A DNA stretch of 43,028 nt from Psychrobacter nivimaris (GTDB taxonomy: Bacteria > Pseudomonadota > Gammaproteobacteria > Pseudomonadales > Moraxellaceae): positions 1 through 43,028 of the forward strand of contig NZ_VZIZ01000023.1 of assembly GCF_009812035.1 (NCBI RefSeq). Direction: 5' to 3'. Shown one piece after another: positions 38,162-43,028 of the stretch. The notes below the pieces were generated by a model that was not told the DNA's origin, did no database searches, and worked only from the letters and a program-made list of their open reading frames with translations. Position numbers and translations under genes: made by a program. The first letter of the stretch is position 1; each line of letters starts with the position of its first letter.

Positions 38162-38654
38162 GCTTGATTGCTTTACTCAGCAAGGCTATCCCATTGTCTA
38201 TATGGATGAAAGCGGCTTTGAGGCTGAAACCATTCGTTCTCATGGCTATGCACCGATTGGTAAACCCTGTATCGATAGCTACAACTGGCAAGCTTCGAGA
38301 CGTACTAATGTCATCGGAGCTCTCTATGAAAAAATGCTATTTGCGCTTGATTACTTTGAACACAATATTAACAGCAGCATATTCTACCACTGGTGCAAAT
38401 ACACGCTAATCCCAAGTCTTAAAACTAAATGCGTGATTGTCATGGATAATGCTCGATTTCATAAGAGTAAGCGTATTCAAAAGCTACTTAATAGACATGG
38501 TCATCGTATTTTATGGCTGCCGCCGTACAGCCCTGATCTAAACCCTATCGAGAAAAAATGGGCACAGGCTAAGTTTCTACGCCAAGGATGGATGGAGAAT
38601 AATCTACCTAAACTGTTTCATGATATGGGCTGTATCGATTTTATAAAGACTTAA
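38100..38654 (+). CDS. IS630-family transposase, catalytic part (orfB)
   Basis: The DDE domain is complete: first Asp in VYMDESGFEAE, second in VIVMDNARFHKS, Glu in SPDLNPIEKKWA. The last two are separated by 34 residues, the DD34E pattern of the family. The natural reading joins orfA at GISQKK to KTLEHPKACPIKRA at the A8 run (38100-38107), a net +1 (or -2) shift. An ATG at 38088 in this frame is probably not used. Transcription slippage on the A run could give full-length transposase. If not, the element is inactive. Confidence 0.85.
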   Translation, partial: KKKTLEHPKACPIKRAIFQSRLDCFTQQGYPIVYMDESGFEAETIRSHGYAPIGKPCIDSYNWQASRRTNVIGALYEKMLFALDYFEHNINSSIFYHWCKYTLIPSLKTKCVIVMDNARFHKSKRIQKLLNRHGHRILWLPPYSPDLNPIEKKWAQAKFLRQGWMENNLPKLFHDMGCIDFIKT

Positions 38655-38684
38655 CTATAGTTTTTAATCAATTTTAAAGACAAT

Positions 38685-38722
38685 AAAAAAGCAGCTACTC
38701 TATTTTTGAGTATCTGCTTTTT
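38685..38722 (+). terminator. Terminator downstream of the IS630 element
   Basis: AAAAGCAG and CTGCTTTT with an inner CTC/GAG form a hairpin flanked by A and T runs. It lies outside the IS and was probably the terminator of the flavin oxidoreductase gene before insertion. Confidence 0.75.
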
Positions 38723-39094
38723 ATCTACATAAGTATTTTTGAATAAATAATATTTTTTTTAATATTCATATAAAAAACAAGTTCATAGAAAAAATTATTA
38801 TCACGCACAATAGACGCAATTTACGTGGCACTACTACAGCAGCCCTGTATATAACACTTAGTAAACGCTCACTATAATTAAGTAACACTATAAACATAGC
38901 ATATACAGACAGCTGAATTGAAAAGTCCTATATTTGATCTCACAAGATATTTGGAACCAATCATTTATCCTTGTGCAATACAATTAGAATAAAAATTAAA
39001 TAGTAGTATCAGTAATCAATATCGTGAAATAAGAATCAAAATAGTGATCAAAAAATAAATCAAACACCATAAGTTCAATAAAAGGAATAATACA
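38723..39094. other. AT-rich non-coding region before csbD
   Basis: The 372 bp should contain the promoter of the CsbD gene. AAAGGAATAATACA directly before ATG 39095 is its ribosome binding site. I see no other gene or clear repeat. Confidence 0.45.
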
Positions 39095-39298
39095 ATGAAC
39101 GAACATACTCTAAAAGGCGAATGGAACCAAATGAAAGGCTCAGTTAAACAAAAATGGGCTGAGCTAACAGATGATGACCTTACCCATATCGAAGGTAGCC
39201 GTGACAAGCTAGTAGGTCGCGTGCAAGAGCGTTACGGTCATGCCAAAGAAGATGCAGAGCGTGAAGTAGATGATTGGCGTGTAGAAAACAAATATTAA
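39095..39298 (+). CDS. CsbD family stress-response protein
   Basis: The 67-residue soluble, highly charged protein has the CsbD core GEWNQMKGSVKQKWAELTDDDL and DKLVGRVQERYGHAKEDAEREVDDW. Family members (Bacillus CsbD, E. coli YjbJ) are abundant under general stress or stationary phase and have no known biochemical function. The complete domain and a strong ribosome binding site support a real gene. It is followed by two hairpins with the same CCGCATAG core. Confidence 0.93.
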   Translation: MNEHTLKGEWNQMKGSVKQKWAELTDDDLTHIEGSRDKLVGRVQERYGHAKEDAEREVDDWRVENKY

Positions 39299-39350
39299 TA
39301 TACTCGTTGCATGTTTATTCGCTGCATAGTTACTGTACTGAATAAACTGA

Positions 39351-39380
39351 AAAACCGCATAGAAATATATGCGTTTTTTT
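39351..39380 (+). terminator. Terminator after csbD, first hairpin
   Basis: CGCATA and TATGCG form a short stem followed by a run of eight T. Confidence 0.8.
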
Positions 39381-39444
39381 TATGGCAGATTTATACTGTA
39401 CAGATAAGCTGTTGGAGAAATAAATTACCATTCTCCAGACACGA

Positions 39445-39480
39445 TAAAACCGCATAGCAATCAATTGTTATGCGGTTTTA
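39445..39480. terminator. Second hairpin after csbD, same core sequence
   Basis: TAAAACCGCATAGCAA and its complement pair over 16 bp with one G-T pair around a TCAA loop. It shares AAACCGCATAG with the first hairpin about 95 bp upstream, which suggests a duplicated terminator. Confidence 0.7.
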
Positions 39481-40036
39481 TTGTTAACTATCCATGTTAC
39501 CTATCACAACTGCTTTTCATGCATCCTTGCACAAATATTCAGTATATTGTAATACTGGGCATCCTGCCCTTTTTACTACACTACAGCTTCAGTATTACTT
39601 GCTGCTATCAGCAAAGGGTATGTGTCCTTACTTCAATCGCTATTGTCATCCTGACGCCAGTTATCGAATCATTATCCTTAATGCGGTCAACTCAATCCTT
39701 GAGTCACATTCCCTAATGCCGTGTGACTATAATGCCTAACTCTCACTCTTATGTTAAGTCGCGTAAACGTCATTGCGTGTAAGCATATGCTTACAACAAT
39801 CTATTTTACTTGCCACAATTATTACAACTTATTAACGCAAATGACACCTAGCGCAAAGCTTTGTGCTCTATTATAGATAATGTAAGGAAATATTTCGAAA
39901 AATAAATCACTAGAAATACTTATTAACTACGATCTAATTTAATTCGCCAGAATACTTTTAAAATCTTATAGTTATAGCAGATATAGATATTTCCAACATA
40001 TATCGCCTACTTAATATCATCATAGGATATTGCCTC
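39481..40036. other. Long non-coding region before the lipoprotein pair
   Basis: The 556 bp carry no gene I can support; the short frames present (39465-39739) have no ribosome binding site or family resemblance. The region contains the palindrome at 39778-39795, a small inverted repeat ACTCAA/TTGAGT at 39690-39704, and the promoter of the lipoprotein genes. Confidence 0.5.
39778..39795. promoter_or_regulatory. Perfect 18-bp palindrome, candidate operator
   Basis: TGTAAGCATATGCTTACA is self-complementary over all 18 bases with no spacer. It lies 242 bp before the first lipoprotein gene. It has no T tract, so it is unlikely to be a terminator. Regulatory use is inferred. Confidence 0.4.
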
Positions 40037-40705
40037 ATGAAAACGATAAAACCCTTCTCTATTAAAGCCACTGTATCTACTGGTCTTGTCGTTGCATTAT
40101 TGGGTACGACAGTGGGTTGTGCAGTTGTAGGTCCAGGATATGACAATCAGCCTGTCTATCGTGGTGATAATAATAGCCAAAACAATAATTTTAATCGCGT
40201 AAGTCAACAGCTTCGACAAGATTTGCGCCGCAAAGGCTATCAAGTTATAGACATCAGAACTGATAGTTACCGTGGCGATCGCGCAATGACAGCTTTTGCC
40301 AAAAAGAATAATCAGCTCTATGAGCTAACATATACTTATCCTTCTCTAAGACTCATCAGCTCAAATAAAAGATCATGGTCGAACAATTGGGAAGATAACA
40401 AGTATCAAAAAGACAATGACCGCTATAAAAAAGATAAGCATAAAGATAATGGTAAATATAAGAACGACAAGCGCTATAAAAAAGGTGATATAGAGGACAG
40501 CATTAAAAGAGAGTCACGTTACCCAGCGATCAAGCGCCGTGCCATCAATAAAGTAAGATCTATGGGTTACCGTGTCGAAGATATCGATCTAGAAGAAAAA
40601 AACAAGCGTGGAGTCTTTGACATTGAGGCCAGACGCGGCTCGCAGGAGTATGAGATATTGCTTAGCTATCCAAATTTAGACGTTATTAACGTTAAAAAAG
40701 ACTGA
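40037..40705 (+). CDS. Putative lipoprotein with two PepSY-like repeats and a lysine-rich linker
   Basis: The 222-residue product has a signal peptide ending in a lipobox (GTTVGC), so C28 would be lipidated; the next residue is A. A first alpha/beta unit (LRQDLRRKGYQVIDIRTD...YELTYTYPSLRLI) and a second at the C-terminus (RRAINKVRSMGYRVEDIDLEE...YEILLSYPNLDVINVKKD) resemble each other and PepSY-type folds. They are joined by a very basic linker of K, D, N and Y residues around 120-150. The function is unknown. The next gene encodes a paralogue of the C-terminal half, pointing to tandem duplication. Anchoring in the outer membrane is inferred from the lipobox. Confidence 0.75.
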   Translation: MKTIKPFSIKATVSTGLVVALLGTTVGCAVVGPGYDNQPVYRGDNNSQNNNFNRVSQQLRQDLRRKGYQVIDIRTDSYRGDRAMTAFAKKNNQLYELTYTYPSLRLISSNKRSWSNNWEDNKYQKDNDRYKKDKHKDNGKYKNDKRYKKGDIEDSIKRESRYPAIKRRAINKVRSMGYRVEDIDLEEKNKRGVFDIEARRGSQEYEILLSYPNLDVINVKKD

Positions 40706-40807
40706 TGACGCTGACACTACTGTCAGTAGAGCAGTTCTACACGCCCCTTTACTGAAATATTAGAAAACTATCTTTAGCCAACGATAATAGATTATGAGGA
40801 CATTTTT

Positions 40808-41188
40808 ATGAAAGCTTTATCATCTTCAACACTAAAGAATGTAATATCTGGCAGTATTGTCGCCACTTTATTAGCGGTAACTACCGGCTGTGTCACCACA
40901 CCTGGCGGCTATAACGTATATGACGATATCTACGGAGACGTCTACAAAGATAACAAAGAGCATAAAAAGCACAAAAACAAGCATAAAAAAGCGGATAAAA
41001 ACGTCTACTCAGCTGCTATCGAGCGTCGAGCCGCCAACAAAGTTAGCAGCATGGGATACCGTGTCAAAGATGTTAAATATAAAAAGGGCGACCGTAAAAT
41101 CAAGGTCAAAGCTGAGCGTGGTCGCGACGATTATAAAATCGAACTGGGCTATCCAAGCTACAATGTCATTAAGATTAAAAAGGATTAA
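40808..41188 (+). CDS. Putative lipoprotein, shorter paralogue of its upstream neighbour
   Basis: The 126-residue product has the lipobox VTTGC (C28 lipidated), then a short Tyr/Asp segment and a basic linker (KEHKKHKNKHKKADKN). A single C-terminal domain follows, RRAANKVSSMGYRVKDVKY...YKIELGYPSYNVIKIKKD. This domain matches the C-terminal domain of the gene at 40037 at roughly half of its positions, including the shared RRA.NKV.SMGYRV.D and the final KKD. GAGGACATTTTT precedes ATG 40808. The genes are 102 bp apart and a terminator follows this one, so they probably form one transcript. Confidence 0.75.
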   Translation: MKALSSSTLKNVISGSIVATLLAVTTGCVTTPGGYNVYDDIYGDVYKDNKEHKKHKNKHKKADKNVYSAAIERRAANKVSSMGYRVKDVKYKKGDRKIKVKAERGRDDYKIELGYPSYNVIKIKKD

Positions 41189-41246
41189 CCGATTATTAGG
41201 ATCTGATATTCACTGTTAATACTCAGTTGAAATATCAAAAAATTTA

Positions 41247-41287
41247 TAACCAAATAAGTCATCAAGTGGCTTATTTGGTTTTTTTGT
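41247..41287 (+). terminator. Terminator of the lipoprotein pair
   Basis: AACCAAATAAG and CTTATTTGGTT form an 11-bp stem followed by a T run. Confidence 0.88.
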
Positions 41288-41330
41288 GAGAATTCTTACA
41301 CTCAATAAGCTAATATTTTTCTATATAAAA

Positions 41331-41642
41331 CTAAAAATCCAAGACTTTTATCACATCATACGCTGGTGTTTCATACGGGTGCGCCTCTTTTAACGCGATG
41401 ACAGCAGCAGTAATAAACGCGTCATCGATGACCATCTCTACTCGCCATTCATTGACCGTTTCTAAACTATCTTGCTTACCGATATGCGGTGCGCTACCTG
41501 CTAACGGCATAAACTGTCCTGTTCCTTGCACTTGCCAACAACACTGCTCGTAATCGCCAATACTCCCAGCACCAGCTGCAAATAAAGCGGACTTTACTTG
41601 CTCTAATGCCTCATCAGGAATGAAAACCGTCAATTTATACAT
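41331..41642 (-). CDS. NIF3/YqfO-type domain protein (stand-alone CutA-like domain)
   Basis: The 103-residue protein corresponds to the ferredoxin-like domain inserted in the Bacillus YqfO type of NIF3 proteins. It has an N-terminal YKLTVFIPDEALEQVKSALFAAGAG, a central IGDYEQCCWQVQGTGQFMP and a C-terminal ALKEAHPYETPAYDVIKV. The domain resembles CutA and PII and forms oligomers. Stand-alone versions are common in proteobacteria and have no assigned function. It lies 37 bp after the DNA glycosylase gene on the same strand and is probably cotranscribed with it. Confidence 0.82.
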   Translation of the reverse strand: MYKLTVFIPDEALEQVKSALFAAGAGSIGDYEQCCWQVQGTGQFMPLAGSAPHIGKQDSLETVNEWRVEMVIDDAFITAAVIALKEAHPYETPAYDVIKVLDF

Positions 41643-41679
41643 GAACTTACCTCACAAAATAGGTTTAAATCTCAATCTA

Positions 41680-42312
41680 TTAGTTCTTAGATAAGGAAGG
41701 ATGATCGGTCCATATATAGCGTAGCAACCAGTCTTTGGCATCACCGGCATAATCAATACCGATACGCGGACGTAATGACACGGGCGGCTGGCAACCATCA
41801 TCTTCAACCCAAACGCCTGAGTCTGGCGTGATAGGCTTGCCATATAAGTCGCGAGTTATCTGCAAACGCTTGGTCAGCTTACCCGGCCCTGCAAACTGCT
41901 TGGGGTGAGTCAGCTGCTTATTTCGGCTGAGTTGTTGCTCATCAATCAGACGGTCGCTATCATCCGTCAAAAACCCAGCGCGTATCAGCACCGACTCAGG
42001 CGACTCTACAGAGCCGCTAATCAAATTTAGCATATGATGCACACCGTATGTCAGATAGACATAGAACACACCGCCTTGCTCATACATAATCTCTGTGCGT
42101 GCCGTTCGAGTGCCTGCATGTGAGTGGCAAGCGGGATCATCTTGACCAATATAGGCCTCAGTCTCAGAGATACGCATACGTAGCGTTTTTTGCTGTCCAT
42201 CACTATCGGTTAGCTGTCGACATAAGACTTTACCAATCAGGTCAGCAGCGACCACACAGGTCGGACGAGTGAACCAGTCAGGATCCAAAACGGTTGATGA
42301 GGCAGTAGACAT
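41680..42312 (-). CDS. 3-methyladenine DNA glycosylase, AAG/MPG family
   Basis: The 210-residue base-excision repair enzyme removes alkylated purines from DNA. The family signatures are all visible: WFTRPTCVVAADLIGKVLCR near the N-terminus, the catalytic glutamate in RISETEAYIGQDDPACHSHAG, GGVFYVYLTYGVHHMLNLISG carrying the intercalating tyrosine, and AGPGKLTKRLQITRDLYGK. The length is normal for bacterial members. It is first in a short leftward unit with the NIF3-like gene. Confidence 0.93.
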   Translation of the reverse strand: MSTASSTVLDPDWFTRPTCVVAADLIGKVLCRQLTDSDGQQKTLRMRISETEAYIGQDDPACHSHAGTRTARTEIMYEQGGVFYVYLTYGVHHMLNLISGSVESPESVLIRAGFLTDDSDRLIDEQQLSRNKQLTHPKQFAGPGKLTKRLQITRDLYGKPITPDSGVWVEDDGCQPPVSLRPRIGIDYAGDAKDWLLRYIWTDHPSLSKN

Positions 42313-42616
42313 TAGCGAAACCTTTTCTTATTTTTATGGTCTAATTGATATGAATAAGTACCAACAAATTAGCATAAAAGTAAGATAAGGTATCGGGGAC
42401 AGTGTTGGCGCTATGTTTGATTTTTTATACGAGCTAGACTACAAGCCTGTACCTAAAGAGTGATACTGGTTGATAAATGGATAGGAATTGCAGTCTGTTA
42501 TAAGTGGTTCCATTATGGCAGTCTGTTTTAAGTGGTCTATCAATACGTTTGAAGAGTGAAATAGCTGGTTTCCTTGGGGTATACCTTTTGAGAGAAAATA
42601 ATTTATTTGTAAAAAT
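42313..42616. other. Non-coding region with a short direct repeat
   Basis: The 304 bp should carry the glycosylase promoter near its left end. Two 19-bp copies differing at one base occur at 42490-42508 and 42518-42536, 28 bp apart. No credible gene is present. Confidence 0.5.
42490..42536. repeat. Two direct 19-bp repeats, 28-bp period
   Basis: GCAGTCTGTTATAAGTGGT (42490-42508) and GCAGTCTGTTTTAAGTGGT (42518-42536) differ at one position. Confidence 0.85.
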
Positions 42617-42970
42617 TTATACTTGATACCCATTTATTATAGCTCGATCATTTAATAGGCTATAGACTTTTTCAAATAGCTCATCAGCTTTCTCATGACC
42701 ATCATGATAGTCATGCCAAAAATTTCCATGGAACTCGATTGGTTGTAATCGATAATAGCCCTTAAAACCACTATTCAATTCATACCACTCCCAGTTTTGA
42801 GGTATTTGAGAGTCAATCACATCAAAGAGCGCTAAGCTGAAAACACAAGGTGTTCCATCATCATTTCTTCGGATAGTAATTAAAGGTTGTTTTTCATCTG
42901 GTCTTATACTAATAGAAATAACGATATAGTTCTTTCCCAGCGTTAAAGAGCTATTATTATCATCCAACTT
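42617..42970 (-). pseudogene. Orphan gene cut at its 5' end by an IS3-family element
   Basis: The readable part starts at KLDDNNSSLTLGKNY and runs 117 residues to the stop. It contains ITIRRNDDGTPCVFSLALFD and a C-terminal EFHGNFWHDYHDGHEKADELF. The frame stays open through the IS end up to a TTG at 43021, but those upstream codons (SLRQSRGGS) are IS sequence, so no native start remains. I do not recognise the family; it is a small soluble protein with many aromatic and acidic residues. With the truncated gene at 86-520, it marks accessory DNA at both ends of the window. Confidence 0.6.
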
Positions 42971-43028
42971 TGAACCGCCCCGGGATTGTCGGAGACTCAA
43001 CATTCTGAGAGAATACGACAATGAAAAA
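42971..43028 (+). mobile_element. Left end of an IS3-family insertion sequence, continuing beyond the window
   Basis: TGAACCGCCCCGGGATTGTC begins at 42971. It is the kind of terminal repeat (TG start, CCGCCCCGG core) seen in IS3-family elements of gammaproteobacteria. An ATGAAAAA at 43021 fits the start of orfA about 50 bp inside the end, the usual spacing. The rest of the element is outside the window. Confidence 0.7.

Larger units (their letters stand above)
37750..38657 (+). mobile_element. IS630-family insertion sequence, complete
   Basis: The element is about 908 bp and starts TAGTCTAATCC. Its right end, read inwards, starts TAGTTAAGTCT. The terminal repeats match at about 22 of 33 positions when the flanking TA is included, with a continuous ATAAAA and CGATACA core. 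TA dinucleotides at 37748-37749 and 38658-38659 fit the TA target duplication of the family. It carries two overlapping transposase frames and lies 19 bp after the frame-corrected end of the flavin oxidoreductase gene. Confidence 0.88.

Noticed and set aside
39465..39739. Two overlapping short frames after csbD
   Set aside because: One begins inside the second terminator hairpin. Neither has a ribosome binding site or a recognisable pattern, and the composition is that of spacer DNA.
42985..43022. attC-like recombination site (TTGTCG...CGACAA inverted repeat)
   Set aside because: The repeat is within the end of an IS3-family element, and the integron core sites are absent.

Overview
The window reads as a chromosomal segment of a gammaproteobacterium of the family Moraxellaceae, most likely Psychrobacter. 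The evidence is the gene order hemA / TPR gene - lolB - ispE - tRNA-Gln - prs - rplY - pth, an AccA that lacks the N-terminal helical arm of the E. coli protein, and protein sequences of Psychrobacter/Acinetobacter character. Most of the window is housekeeping DNA with short accessory pockets. This assignment comes from reading alone; no database search was run.

Layout. 1-59: apparent right end of an IS3-like element abutting an orphan gene (86-520). 665-4868: divergent fatty-acid catabolism pair (fadH-type 2,4-dienoyl-CoA reductase and an acyl-CoA synthetase) around a 30-bp near-perfect palindrome. 5086-6041: two YeeE/YedE half-transporters for a sulfur compound, with an AT palindrome upstream. 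6290-7426: class V aminotransferase. 7783-9192: hemA, divergent from 9744-13560 (TPR protein, lolB, ispE). 13653-14075: orphan gene. 14414-17623: two identical tRNA-Gln genes, prs, rplY and pth. 17783-20101: panD, a CaCA antiporter and an RDD membrane protein. 20424-20771: tRNA-Arg and tRNA-Ser. 21177-28063: thiD, then leftward yggT, proC, tilS, accA and ppx. 28440-35518: Mpo1-like protein, hemL, yjdM (phnA), ygfZ, dadA and a molybdopterin oxidoreductase. 35582-37684: TetR regulator and an old-yellow-enzyme gene with a damaged 3' end. 37750-38657: IS630-family element. 39095-41188: CsbD stress protein and two paralogous lysine-rich lipoproteins. 41331-42312: NIF3/YqfO-like protein and 3-methyladenine DNA glycosylase. 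42617-42970: orphan gene cut by a second IS3-family element whose left end starts at 42971 and whose first ORF begins at 43021.

Functional themes. Tetrapyrrole synthesis starts here twice (hemA and hemL, not linked). Envelope genes include lolB, the CaCA antiporter, yggT, RDD and the two new lipoproteins. Translation is served by four tRNA genes, pth, rplY, tilS and ygfZ. Fatty-acid metabolism includes fadH, the acyl-CoA synthetase, accA and the Mpo1-like protein.

The least explained items are: a 19-bp insertion with an 8-bp direct repeat that frameshifts the flavin oxidoreductase at 37553-37579; an 11-copy CATAAG hexamer just upstream of thiD; a degenerate 20-bp tandem repeat at 20171-20288; the operator-like palindromes at 3085, 6101 and 39778; and the tandem lipoproteins at 40037-41188. 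I found no CRISPR array, prophage or recognisable defence island.
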